Shown here in pieces: positions 1 through 8,029 of a stretch of 64,000 bases of DNA. Source of the stretch: an uncultured Alphaproteobacteria bacterium (GTDB taxonomy: Bacteria; Pseudomonadota; Alphaproteobacteria; GCA-2731375); contig CATOSZ010000010.1 of NCBI GenBank assembly GCA_951812805.1, positions 1-64,000 of the forward strand. Direction: 5' to 3'. The translations under genes and the position numbers were made by a program. The notes beneath the pieces are model-generated. The model worked only from the letters and a program-made list of their open reading frames with translations, was not told the origin of the DNA and did not search any database. The stretch's first letter is position 1, and every line of letters begins with the position of its first letter.

Positions 1-892
1 CGGCGCCGTCGTCGGAGAAGTTGACGCCGGTCATGTCGTGCCCGCCGGCGAGCGTCGCGACGACCGCCCGGTGCGCGACGTCGATGATCGAGACGGTGGC
101 GTCGCCGTTGTTCGGCACCACCATGTAGCGCCCGTCGGGCGAGGCGAAGGCCCGCCACGGCTCGGCGCCCAGCTGCAGGGAGGCGAGCTTTTCGCCGCTG
201 GCGAGGTCGACCACGGCGAGCTTGCCGCTCTCGCCATGGGCGGCGAAGCCCAGGCGGCCGTCGATCGTCGGCGTGACCGAAACGATGCCCTGATATTCCT
301 CGACGCCGCCGCGGCTCGCGACCGCTGCGCCTTCGCCGACCTTGATCTCGCCGATCACCCGGGCCGAGGCGACGTCGACCACGCTGACATGCTCGGCGCC
401 GAGGTTGGCGACATAAAGGCGGCTGCCGTCGGCCGAGAAGGTGATGTCGTGCGGCTGTACCAGCCCGTCGATCCGCGCCGTCTCCCGCGCCTGGCCGATA
501 TCGACGAGGCTGACGGTACCGGCCGCGATGTTGCCGATCGCCACCGTGCGGCCGCCGGGCGCCATCGCCATATGCTCGGGCGCCGCGTCGAGCGCCAGCG
601 TCGCCACCACGTCGCGGCTGTCGAGGTCGACGATCGAGACGGTGTCGTCCGCGGTGTTGGAGGCGATCAGGCGATGCGTCTCGAGGGAGACCGAGACCTG
701 ATGCGGGGTCTTGCCGACGGCGATCCGGTCGATCACGGCATGGGTGCGGGTGTCGATCACCGCGACCGTGTCCGAGGTCATGTTCGGCACATAGAGATGA
801 GCCTGCCAGTCGTGCGCGCCCGCGGCGCCCGTCATCCCAAGCAGCGCCACCGTGGCAACGCCCGCCATCACCAACCGCCTAAATCCGCGCAT
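1..892 (-). CDS. Secreted YVTN-family beta-propeller protein (3' end beyond window)
   Basis: The start ATG is at 892-890. The first ~26 residues form a signal peptide (basic MRGFRR, hydrophobic core, then GAAGAHDW). The mature part is a string of ~40-residue beta-propeller blades, each ending in a phrase such as TVAVIDT, TVSIVDL, TVSLVDI, HVSVVDV, LAVVDL or TVSIIDV and starting with YVPN/YVAN-like motifs. At least six blades are visible before the window ends, so the protein is incomplete. Family members are periplasmic or surface propellers, often linked to quinoprotein or metal-associated oxidation. No catalytic residue can be assigned and the substrate is unknown. It is followed on the same strand by 115 nt of intergenic DNA. 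Confidence 0.85.
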   Translation of the reverse strand, partial: MRGFRRLVMAGVATVALLGMTGAAGAHDWQAHLYVPNMTSDTVAVIDTRTHAVIDRIAVGKTPHQVSVSLETHRLIASNTADDTVSIVDLDSRDVVATLALDAAPEHMAMAPGGRTVAIGNIAAGTVSLVDIGQARETARIDGLVQPHDITFSADGSRLYVANLGAEHVSVVDVASARVIGEIKVGEGAAVASRGGVEEYQGIVSVTPTIDGRLGFAAHGESGKLAVVDLASGEKLASLQLGAEPWRAFASPDGRYMVVPNNGDATVSIIDVAHRAVVATLAGGHDMTGVNFSDDGA

Positions 893-1007
893 TCGACTAG
901 CTCCCTCCGCGACAACCGATCGGCCGTCCAATCGGCCCGGTGTTGAGGGCGGACTATAGCGGGGCCCGCCCGGCGGGAACAAGCGATGATGCGCGTTTGC
1001 CCGGGCT

Positions 1008-1904
1008 TTATTCAAAGGCCTCGCGCGCCGCCCGGTGGACCAGGGCATGGCGCCGCGCCAGCGCATCGACATCGGCCCCGTAGCCGCCACCGACCACGGT
1101 GGCGAGCGGCACGCCCGCCCGCCGGCAGGCACCGACCACCAACCGCTCGCGCGCCAGCAGCCCCGCATCGCTGAGCGCCAGCTTGCCCAGGCGATCGTCG
1201 CCGTGCGGGTCCACGCCCGCGTTGTAGAACACCAGATCCGGCAGCACGCGGGCCAGCAGCGCCGGCAAATGGCGGGCCAGCAGCGCCAGATAAGCCGCGT
1301 CGCCGACCCCCTCGTCGAGGCCGACGTCCAGATCGCTTTTCTGCTTGCGCACGGGATAGTTCCGCTCGCAATGCATCGAGAAGGTGAAGACGGCCGAATC
1401 ACCGGCCAGGATCTCCGCCGTACCGTCGCCCTGATGCACGTCGAGATCGACGACGAGAACCCGGGCCACCCGGCCCTCGGCGAGCAGGACCCGCGCGGCG
1501 ACGGCGACATCGTTGAAGACGCAGAACCCGGCGCCGTGGGCGAAGCCGGCGTGATGGCTGCCGCCCGCCGTATTGCAGGCGATGCCGTCCGCCAGGGCCA
1601 AGCGCCCGGCCAGCACCGTCCCCGCCACCGCGAGACGCGAGCGCTGCGCCAGCGCCGGCGAGAGCGGCAAGCCGATCCGCCGCATGATCTCCGGCCCCGC
1701 CGTCTGTTCGAGGATCGCCGCGACATAGGCCGGATCATGGGCGAGCGCGAGCCAGTCTCGCGGCGCGGGATCGGGCCGCTCCGCTTCGGCGACGCCGTTA
1801 TCCGCCAGCACCGCCCGCAGGCGGGCGAACTTGTCCATCGGAAAGCGATGGCCGCGGGGCAGCGGTGCCAGATAGCCCGGATGATGGACGATCCGCGGCC
1901 TCAC
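1008..1904 (-). CDS. Histone deacetylase / acetoin utilization (AcuC)-family hydrolase
   Basis: A 298-residue zinc-dependent amidohydrolase of the arginase/deacetylase fold. Visible signatures are HHPGYLAP near the N-terminus, the metal-site strand VVDLDVHQGDGT, YNAGVDPHGDD and the GGGYG loop near the C-terminus. Bacterial members deacetylate acetyl-lysine proteins, acetylpolyamines or small amides; the substrate is not determinable here. The frame is open further upstream, but the GTG at 1904-1902 overlaps the TGA of the upstream nuclease gene (GTGA). It places VRPRIVHHPGY at the true N-terminus, so it is the preferred start and implies translational coupling with the nuclease. Confidence 0.9.
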   Translation of the reverse strand: MRPRIVHHPGYLAPLPRGHRFPMDKFARLRAVLADNGVAEAERPDPAPRDWLALAHDPAYVAAILEQTAGPEIMRRIGLPLSPALAQRSRLAVAGTVLAGRLALADGIACNTAGGSHHAGFAHGAGFCVFNDVAVAARVLLAEGRVARVLVVDLDVHQGDGTAEILAGDSAVFTFSMHCERNYPVRKQKSDLDVGLDEGVGDAAYLALLARHLPALLARVLPDLVFYNAGVDPHGDDRLGKLALSDAGLLARERLVVGACRRAGVPLATVVGGGYGADVDALARRHALVHRAAREAFE

Positions 1905-2380
1905 TCGAGCCGCTCGCCCCGCCGCCAGTCCCAGGGCGCGACGAAGCGCCCGGCCCACATGCCACGGCCGGCCGCCTTCGCCGCCGCCTCCCGCTCACCG
2001 TAAGCCTCGGAGAACTTGGCATAGGCGAGCGCCATGCCCGTGGCGACCATCGCCGCGCCGAGATCCACCTCGCCGACATGGCAGACCGAAACAACCCGGC
2101 CGTAGCGGTCCCGGTCCCATTCCTCGCAACGCACGGGCCGCGTACCGATGATACCGCGCAAGGCGCCCGTCGCCTCCGCCCCGCAGCGCCAGAGCACGCC
2201 GTCGCGCTTGCAGGTCTGGCGTGGCTCCGGCGCATCGACGCCATAGAGCCGGATCACCGTTTCGCCGATTGCAAAGGTATCCCCGCTCAACACCCGCGCC
2301 TCGCCCGCGTTCTGCGCGCGCGCCGGCGCCGCGGTGAGCAGAATCAGAACCAGGAGAAGGGGCAACCCGCGTGTCGACAT
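1901..2380 (-). CDS. Secreted thermonuclease (SNase-like) family protein
   Basis: 159 residues beginning with a signal peptide (MSTRGLPLLLVLILLTAAPARA). The SNase fold follows: a strand with IRLYGVDAPEPRQTC, an acidic/basic active-site segment (CGAEATGALR, WDRDRYGRVVSVC) and the family-typical tail AYAKFSEAYGEREAAAKAAGRGMW. Family members are small calcium-dependent nucleases acting outside the cytoplasm. Two Cys pairs fit a periplasmic protein. Its stop overlaps the GTG start of the deacetylase-family gene by 4 nt, so the two are probably co-transcribed. The gene is divergent from the small gene at 2507. Confidence 0.85.
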   Translation of the reverse strand: MSTRGLPLLLVLILLTAAPARAQNAGEARVLSGDTFAIGETVIRLYGVDAPEPRQTCKRDGVLWRCGAEATGALRGIIGTRPVRCEEWDRDRYGRVVSVCHVGEVDLGAAMVATGMALAYAKFSEAYGEREAAAKAAGRGMWAGRFVAPWDWRRGERLE

Positions 2381-2506
2381 GGCGTCATTCTAGCCCATCG
2401 TCTGTCGCCGGATCGAAACAAGTGAAACCTTTCTCCCCGTCCCGTCGCGTTGAACTGAAACACGGCGGTCGTCATTTCCCAGGGACGACGGAGGGGAGAC
2501 GTTCAG

Positions 2507-2905
2507 ATGAACACCATCACACAGACGGCGAGCGACGAGATCAGGGTCCGTTTCGCCCGCGAAAGCACCGATTTCAGCCAGGCCGCCCGCTATATGCGCG
2601 CCGCCGCGCGGTCCTGCCGCGATCAGATCCGGCTCGACGCGGCGGATGCCGTGCTCGCCCGGCTGTGCAGCGCCGGTAGCACACCGGCAACCGGCGGCCT
2701 GTTTCTCGCCCGCAGCGGCGGGGCGCTGGTCGGTTTCGCCCTGCTGGGGCGGGCGGCGAACCATGCGCTCGACGTCATCTGGATGCATGCCGGCGACGGG
2801 GGCCGTCCCGCCGTCGCCCGCGCGCTGCAGCGCGAAGTCACCCGGCTGGAGGCGGAATGGGACGTCGCCGTGCCGGAACGCCCGGCCCGCGCGCCTGCGC
2901 ATTGA
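2507..2905 (+). CDS. Hypothetical protein, 132 aa
   Basis: No family is recognised with certainty. The start is supported by a strong Shine-Dalgarno (GGAGGGGAG) 8-10 nt upstream of the ATG. The middle of the protein (GGLFLARSGGALVGFALLG) resembles the beta-strand pair of a GNAT acetyltransferase fold, but no acetyl-CoA loop (Q/RxxGxG/A) is visible, so this is only a hint. The C-terminal ~35 residues are helical and Arg/Ala/Glu-rich. The gene is divergent from the nuclease gene, and a tiny membrane-protein ORF follows 20 nt downstream. Confidence 0.6.
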   Translation: MNTITQTASDEIRVRFARESTDFSQAARYMRAAARSCRDQIRLDAADAVLARLCSAGSTPATGGLFLARSGGALVGFALLGRAANHALDVIWMHAGDGGRPAVARALQREVTRLEAEWDVAVPERPARAPAH

Positions 2906-2925
2906 GACGAAAAGGGATAGGGACA

Positions 2926-3057
2926 ATGGGAGAAGGGAATATGTTCGAGGTCGTTTTCGTCACAAGCATCGCCGTGGCGATCTCCGCCGGCATCACGATC
3001 GCCTGCTGGCCCGAGATCGAGACCTGGTTCACGCAATCTTTCCGACGCGGTTCGTAG
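2926..3057 (+). CDS. Small single-pass membrane protein, 43 aa
   Basis: An ATG at 2926 (a second in-frame ATG lies at 2941) opens a 43-codon frame ending in TAG. An AAAGGGATAGGG Shine-Dalgarno-like stretch lies upstream. The peptide has one hydrophobic helix (VVFVTSIAVAISAGITIAC) followed by an aromatic/charged tail (WPEIETWFTQSFRRGS). Size and topology fit a small inner-membrane peptide, but no homologous family is recognised. It lies just after the 132-aa hypothetical gene and just before a perfect palindrome at 3111-3147, which may end this transcript. Confidence 0.5.
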   Translation: MGEGNMFEVVFVTSIAVAISAGITIACWPEIETWFTQSFRRGS

Positions 3058-3110
3058 AGCCTCCGAACCGCGCGGCGGCCGCGCCTTGCGCCTGCGGGGC
3101 GTGCGCGGCA

Positions 3111-3147
3111 GGATCCTCCCCTCGATGGCAAGGCGAGGGGAGGATCC
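3111..3147. repeat. Perfect 14-bp inverted repeat, 9-nt loop (possible terminator)
   Basis: Arms GGATCCTCCCCTCG (3111-3124) and CGAGGGGAGGATCC (3134-3147) are exact reverse complements around the loop ATGGCAAGG. The repeat falls between the small membrane-protein gene and the LLM oxidoreductase start at 3155. The right arm presents GGGGAGGAT close to that start codon. There is only a short T run after it (CCCCGTTTC), so it could be a weak intrinsic terminator or a structure that occludes the ribosome-binding site of the next gene. Confidence 0.6.
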
Positions 3148-3154
3148 CCGTTTC

Positions 3155-4120
3155 ATGTCCCACGTTCAGTCGACACCGCTGCCCGCCGGCCTCAGCTTCG
3201 GGGTTTCGATCCCGAGCCTGATGCCCGACACCATCCGCCCCTGGGTCGCCCTGCTGGAGGCGAAGGGCTATGAAACGCTCTGGCTCGGCGATCACGTCGA
3301 AGGGCCGGTGCCGATGCTGGACATCGTCGTCCAGCTTTCCCAGGTCGCGGTGCTGAGCGACCGGTTGAACCTCGGCTGCGGGGTCTATCTGGCGCCGCTG
3401 CGCCACCCCTTCCTGATGGCCAAGCAGATCGCCTCCCTCGACCTGATGGCGGCCGGCCGGCTGATTTTCGGGGTCGGCGTCGGCGGTGAGTTTCCCAACG
3501 AATACGCGGCCAGCGGCGTGCCCGTCGGCGAACGCGGCGCGCGACTTTCCGAGGCGATTCCCGCCCTCAAGGCGCTCTGGACCGGGGCGCCGACCGCGCT
3601 CGACGGCCGCTTTCACCAGTTCCCCGAGGTCCGGATCGAGCCGCCGCCCGGGCGGCCGGGTGGGCCGCCGGTGTGGTGCGGCGGGCGGGCGGAGGGCGCG
3701 CTGCGCCGGGCCGGCCGCCTGGGCGACGGCTGGTTCCCCTATGTCGTGACGCCCGAGATGTTCAAGGACGGCCTCGACGTCATCCACGCCGCGGGCGAGG
3801 CGGCCGGGCGCGACCTCGAGGGTTTCGGCCTCGCCGTCAGCCTGTTCTGCCGCATCGACGGGAGCCATGAGGCCGCGCTCGACGTGGCGGCGGGGGAGCT
3901 GACGCAACGCTACAAGATGGATTTCCGCCGGGCGACGGAACGCTACGTGGCGCTCGGCCGGCCGGAGGAGGTGGCGGCGCGGATCGCCGCGTTCCACGAC
4001 CTCGGCGTGCGCCACGTCGTCCTCGACATGGTCTCGCCGGCCGCGGAGATCGACGGCCAGATCGCCCGCTTCGCCGAGGACGTCCGCCCGCTGCTGGCGG
4101 ACCGGGGGGCCGCCGCATGA
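3155..4120 (+). CDS. LLM-class flavin-dependent oxidoreductase
   Basis: 321 residues of the luciferase-like monooxygenase TIM-barrel family. Markers are GVSIPSLMPD at the first strand, ETLWLGDHV (family-typical), LDLMAAGRLIFGVGVGGEFPNE, PVWCGGRAEGALRRAGRLGDGWFPY and a C-terminal helix with GRPEEVAARIAAF. Such enzymes use FMNH2 or F420 to oxidise small organic molecules; cofactor and substrate cannot be told here. An upstream in-frame start at 3086 was rejected because MSHVQS at 3155 matches the usual N-terminus, directly before the first strand. The gene ends ATGA, overlapping the next gene, and is first in a coupled operon (3155-6508). Confidence 0.88.
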   Translation: MSHVQSTPLPAGLSFGVSIPSLMPDTIRPWVALLEAKGYETLWLGDHVEGPVPMLDIVVQLSQVAVLSDRLNLGCGVYLAPLRHPFLMAKQIASLDLMAAGRLIFGVGVGGEFPNEYAASGVPVGERGARLSEAIPALKALWTGAPTALDGRFHQFPEVRIEPPPGRPGGPPVWCGGRAEGALRRAGRLGDGWFPYVVTPEMFKDGLDVIHAAGEAAGRDLEGFGLAVSLFCRIDGSHEAALDVAAGELTQRYKMDFRRATERYVALGRPEEVAARIAAFHDLGVRHVVLDMVSPAAEIDGQIARFAEDVRPLLADRGAAA

Positions 4121-4611
4121 TCGACCCGCTGCGCGAGTTGATGGACCGCGCCGAAATCGCCGACGTCGTGCACCGCTACGCCACGGCGATCGACCAGCGC
4201 GACTGGGCGCTGATGAGCGACGTCTTCACGGTCGACATGGTCGCCGACTTCCGCTCCTTCGGCGTGCGCGAGGTCTTCGAGGGGCCGGCGGCGGAATGGG
4301 TCGCGCTCGTCGCCTCGACCATCGACGGCTGCGACGCGACACAGCATATGATGACCAACCTGGTGCACGACATCCGCGGCGATGCGGCGACCTGTACCGC
4401 CTACATGCGGGCCGAGCATTTCCTGATCAATCACCGCGGCGACGACAGCTATACCGTCGGCGGCTACTACACGCACGAGCTGGTCCGCACCGACGCGGGC
4501 TGGCGGATCGCCAAATACACCCTCAACGTCACCTGGAGCCGGGGCAACCGCCATGTGCTGTCCCTGGCGACCCGGCGGGCGGCGAAAACGACAACGGGAG
4601 AGGCCAGATGA
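4117..4611 (+). CDS. SnoaL/NTF2-like family protein
   Basis: 164 residues with the NTF2-like cone-fold pattern: a helical start (ELMDRAEIADVVHRYATAIDQRDWALMSDVF), conserved D residues, then alternating strands (TCTAYMRAEHFLI, YTVGGYYTHELVRTDAGWRI). The N-terminal HRYATAIDQRDW phrase is typical of SnoaL_4-type proteins, which bind or modify small aromatic or steroid-like ligands. It starts within the stop of the LLM gene (ATGA) and ends in the ATGA start of the Ldh-type gene, so its synthesis is coupled to both neighbours. Its role in the pathway is inferred only from context. Confidence 0.82.
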   Translation: MIDPLRELMDRAEIADVVHRYATAIDQRDWALMSDVFTVDMVADFRSFGVREVFEGPAAEWVALVASTIDGCDATQHMMTNLVHDIRGDAATCTAYMRAEHFLINHRGDDSYTVGGYYTHELVRTDAGWRIAKYTLNVTWSRGNRHVLSLATRRAAKTTTGEAR

Positions 4612-5615
4612 CCAAGACCTTGAGAATCGAGGAGGTGCGCGATCTCGCGACCCGCGCGCTCGCCAACAACGGGGCCTCGGACGAGAATGCCGCCGCCGTC
4701 GCCGGGGTCGTCACCTCGGCGGAGCTGAACGCCTGCGCCAGCCACGGCCTGTTCCGCATTCCGGGTTATGTCTCCAGCCTGGTGAACGGCCGGGCCGACG
4801 GCAACGCCGTCCCGGTGGTCGAGGACGTGGCGCCGGGCATGGTCGCGGTCGACGCCAAGGGCGGCTTCGCGCCGCCGGCGATGCGGGCCGGGCGCGCCAT
4901 GCTGATCGAGAAGACCCGGGCCCAGGGCATCGCCGTGCTGGGCATCCGCGATTCCTACCACTTCGCCGCCGTCTGGCCCGACATCGAGCCCCTGGCCGAG
5001 GCCGACCTGATGGCCATCGGCTTCGTCAATTCGAAAAGCTACATCCCGCCCTGGGGCGGGCGCACGCCGCTCTACGGCACCGACCCGATGGCCTTCGCCT
5101 GTCCGCGTGCGGACGGCCCGCCGATGTGCTGGGACCAGGCCTCGGCGGCGCTCGCCCGGGGCGAGATCATGCTGGCCGCCCGCGACGGCCACAGCGTGCC
5201 GGAGACCGCCGGCCTGGATTCCGACGGCAACCCGACGGGCGACCCGAACGCCATCCTGGAGGGCGGCGTGCAGCTCGCCTTCGGCGGCTACAAGGGCGCC
5301 TCGATCGCCATGATGGTGGAAATCCTGGCGGCCGGCCTGACGGGCGGCAACTTCGGCTACGAGGTCGCCGAGCAGAACGATTTCGGCGGCCCCTCGCCCT
5401 GCGGCGAATGCGTCATCGCCATCGACCCCAGCCGCCTCGGCGGCGACGGTTTCGCCTGGCGCATCGAGCGCTTCTTCAACCGCATCACCGAGGACCACGA
5501 CGCCCGGTTGCCGGGCGACCGGCGCATCGCCGCCCGCACCCGGGTGGAGAAGGAGGGCACGACCATTCCCGTGGCCCTCTACGAGAAGATCGCCGAACTC
5601 GCCGGCGGCGCCTGA
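4608..5615 (+). CDS. Malate/L-lactate-type (Ldh family) NAD(P)-dependent dehydrogenase
   Basis: 335 residues, the usual length for the Ldh/YlbC family of 2-hydroxyacid dehydrogenases (malate, sulfolactate, ureidoglycolate, delta1-piperideine-2-carboxylate). Markers are the N-terminal helical domain (EEVRDLATRALANNGAS), ASHGLFRIPGY, RDSYHFAA with the conserved His, PWGGRTPLYGTDPMAFACPR, and the C-terminal AFGGYKGASIAMMVEILAAGL. The ATG at 4608 overlaps the stop of the NTF2-like gene (ATGA); the longer open frame from 4296 overlaps that gene fully and is not used. The gene is third in the operon. The exact substrate is unknown; it probably acts on a 2-oxo/2-hydroxy acid from the same route. Confidence 0.87.
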   Translation: MTKTLRIEEVRDLATRALANNGASDENAAAVAGVVTSAELNACASHGLFRIPGYVSSLVNGRADGNAVPVVEDVAPGMVAVDAKGGFAPPAMRAGRAMLIEKTRAQGIAVLGIRDSYHFAAVWPDIEPLAEADLMAIGFVNSKSYIPPWGGRTPLYGTDPMAFACPRADGPPMCWDQASAALARGEIMLAARDGHSVPETAGLDSDGNPTGDPNAILEGGVQLAFGGYKGASIAMMVEILAAGLTGGNFGYEVAEQNDFGGPSPCGECVIAIDPSRLGGDGFAWRIERFFNRITEDHDARLPGDRRIAARTRVEKEGTTIPVALYEKIAELAGGA

Positions 5616-5617
5616 GA

Positions 5618-6508
5618 ATGAGTGAACAGGACACCGGTCCCTGGGCCTGGAAGCAGGAGGAGAACCACAACCATGTGATGGCGCTGCAGGACCGGGGCCC
5701 GATCGCCCCGGCGCCGGGCCGGGTCACCTTCGATTTCTTCGGCGGCTCGGCCTTCCGCATCACCACGCCGGCGGGGCTGACCCTGTTCATCGACCCCTGG
5801 CGCAACCTGCCGGGTGGTGCCGAAGGCCAGTGGTATCTCCACCGCCTGCCGACGGTGGAGGTCGACATCGGCCTGTCGACCCATGCGCATTTCGATCACG
5901 ACGCCTTGCACCTGCTGTCGGCCTCGATGCTGCTCGATCGCATCGCCGGCGAGTTCCGCTTCGCCGACGTCACCATCCGTGGGATCGCCGACAAGCACGT
6001 CTCCGACTTCTCCGGCTGCCTCTACGATGTGGGCGCCTATCTCGAAGCGCGCGGTTTCACCGTGCGCCCGCCGGACAATCCGCGCAGCTTCGACAACAAC
6101 ATCCTGATCATCGAGGCGGGCGGCCTGCGCATCATGCATTGGGGCGACAACCGCGCCGATCCGCCCGAGAGCGTCTGGCGCGCGATCGGCGAGGTCGACG
6201 TCGCTTTGCTGCCGGTGGACGCATCACGTCACGTCCTGACCTATGACCAGGTCGACGAGATCCTGGAACGGACCCGGGCCCGGGTCTGCCTGCCGCACCA
6301 TTATTTCAACCGGGGCCTGAACCGCCTGGCGAGCACCCTGCTGCCGGCCGACGAATGGGTCGCCGCCCGCCCCGACCACGTCCGCCTCGAGTCCGCGAGC
6401 GTCACGCTGCACCCGAACGACATCGCGGAGGCCCGCGGCCGCGTGCTGCACTTCGGCGACCACCTCTCCTTCACGCCGCCCGAACAACCGGTCGGCATTC
6501 GGAATTGA
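5618..6508 (+). CDS. MBL-fold metallo-hydrolase
   Basis: 296 residues of the metallo-beta-lactamase superfamily (UlaG-like type). The metal-binding motif is STHAHFDHDAL, with later ligands in IMHWGDNRADP and LPHHYF. The strand FDFFGGSAFRITTPAG followed by LFIDPWRN is typical of the family start. Two nt separate it from the preceding stop, so it completes the coupled 3155-6508 operon. Members hydrolyse lactones, phosphodiesters or thioesters. A lactone or ester cleavage step beside an oxidoreductase, a dehydrogenase and an NTF2-like protein fits a small catabolic cassette, but the substrate is not shown. Confidence 0.85.
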   Translation: MSEQDTGPWAWKQEENHNHVMALQDRGPIAPAPGRVTFDFFGGSAFRITTPAGLTLFIDPWRNLPGGAEGQWYLHRLPTVEVDIGLSTHAHFDHDALHLLSASMLLDRIAGEFRFADVTIRGIADKHVSDFSGCLYDVGAYLEARGFTVRPPDNPRSFDNNILIIEAGGLRIMHWGDNRADPPESVWRAIGEVDVALLPVDASRHVLTYDQVDEILERTRARVCLPHHYFNRGLNRLASTLLPADEWVAARPDHVRLESASVTLHPNDIAEARGRVLHFGDHLSFTPPEQPVGIRN

Positions 6509-6511
6509 GGG

Positions 6512-7963
6512 TCAAGCCGCCGCCGCGAGCCAGGCCTCCAGCCGAGCCCGTTCCGCCGGCGTGAAGCGGAGGCCGAGCTTGCTGCGCCGCCAGAGAATGT
6601 CGTCGGCGGTTCGCGCCCATTCCCGGTCCACCAGATGGCGCGCCTCGCGAACCGAGAGGTCGGCACCGAGGATCTCGCCCGGCGCCTCGACCAGCGTTTC
6701 GGCGCGGGTGCCGTAGCTTCGTGCCAGCCGCAGCGCCGTTTCGGGCGCGAGGTCGGGGGCGCGGGCCCGCAGGCGGGCGGCCAGGGCGTCGAGGCCGTCG
6801 ACGGCGACGTCGCCGCCCGGCAGCGTCGCATGCCGGGTCCAGGCCGCCGGCAGCGCCGGGAAATCCGGCGCCAGCCGGACCATCGCGTCCTCGGCGAGGC
6901 GGCGATAGGTGGTGATCTTGCCGCCGAAGACGTTCAGCAAGGTGCCGCCGTCGGGCGGGCGTTCGACCTCCAGGCGGTAATCGCGGCTCGCCGACTGGGC
7001 GCTGGCGCCGCCGTCGTCGTCCAGCGGGCGCACGCCGGCGAAGCTGTGGACCACGTCGGCGGGGGCGACGGGCCGCTTCAGGTACGCGTTCACCGCGGCG
7101 CAGAGATAATCGACCTCGGCCTCGGTGATGGCGGCGGCGGCCGGGTCGCCGGTGATGTCGACGTCCGTGGTGCCGATCAGGGTGAAGTCGCGCTCGTAGG
7201 GAATGGCGAAGACGATGCGGCCGTCCGCGTTCTGGAAGATATAGGCCGGCCCCTCGGGCAGCACCGCCGGGACGACGATGTGGCTGCCCTTGACGAGGCG
7301 CACGCCGGCCCGCCGGTTGCCGCCGATGCGGCCGGCCAGCACCTCGGCGACCCAGGGGCCGGCCGCGTTGACCAGGACCCGGGCGCGGGCCTCGCCGAAG
7401 CCGCCGTCGAGGTGCCAGTGGCCGTCCTCGCGACGGGCCGCCTCGAGCGGCTGGCGCACGCGGATGTCGGCCCCCTTCTCGGCCGCGTCGACGGCGTTCA
7501 GCACGACAAGGCGGGCATCGTCGACCCAGCAGTCGGAGTATTCGAAGCCCCGGGCGAAGGCGTCGGCCAGCGGCCGGCCCGCGGGATCGCGGGCGAGGTC
7601 CAGCGCGCGCGAGGGCGGCAACAGGCGCCGCCCGCCGATATGGTCGTAGAGAAAGAGGCCGAGCCGAATGAGCCAGGCCGGCCGCAGGCCCCGGTGGTGC
7701 GGCAGCACGAAACGCATCGGGCGGACCAGGTGCGGTGCCACGGCCCAGAGCACCTCGCGCTCCGAGAGGGACTCGCGCACCAGGCGGAACTCGTAGTGTT
7801 CCAGATAGCGCAGACCGCCGTGGATCAGCTTGGTCGAGGCCGAGGAGGTGCCGCTCGCGAGGTCGTCGCGCTCGACCAGCAGCACGGAGAGACCACGCCC
7901 CGCCGCGTCCCGGGCGATGCCGCAACCGTTGATACCGCCGCCAATGATCGCGAGATCGTACAT
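6512..7963 (-). CDS. glpD: Aerobic glycerol-3-phosphate dehydrogenase
   Basis: 483 residues, close to the usual ~500 of GlpD. It converts sn-glycerol-3-phosphate to dihydroxyacetone phosphate at the inner membrane and passes electrons to quinone. FAD is bound by the N-terminal GGGINGCGIARDAAGRG dinucleotide fold, followed by LASGTSSASTKLIHGGLRYL, a GlpD hallmark. Further matches are FVLPHHRGLRPAWLIRLGL, INAAGPWV-type sequence (VNAAGPWVAEVL), GTTDVD and GGKITTYRRLAEDA. A C-terminal helical cap ends with WRRSKLGLRFT. It converges with the metallo-hydrolase (3-nt gap) and diverges from leuC. No glpF/glpK/glpR is in view. Confidence 0.95.
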   Translation of the reverse strand: MYDLAIIGGGINGCGIARDAAGRGLSVLLVERDDLASGTSSASTKLIHGGLRYLEHYEFRLVRESLSEREVLWAVAPHLVRPMRFVLPHHRGLRPAWLIRLGLFLYDHIGGRRLLPPSRALDLARDPAGRPLADAFARGFEYSDCWVDDARLVVLNAVDAAEKGADIRVRQPLEAARREDGHWHLDGGFGEARARVLVNAAGPWVAEVLAGRIGGNRRAGVRLVKGSHIVVPAVLPEGPAYIFQNADGRIVFAIPYERDFTLIGTTDVDITGDPAAAAITEAEVDYLCAAVNAYLKRPVAPADVVHSFAGVRPLDDDGGASAQSASRDYRLEVERPPDGGTLLNVFGGKITTYRRLAEDAMVRLAPDFPALPAAWTRHATLPGGDVAVDGLDALAARLRARAPDLAPETALRLARSYGTRAETLVEAPGEILGADLSVREARHLVDREWARTADDILWRRSKLGLRFTPAERARLEAWLAAAA

Positions 7964-8029
7964 CGTAGGGATTTTCCCCGGAGGCCGGAGCGTCGTATAC
8001 CTTGGCCGGCAGCGGGGAGGAAAAGAATT

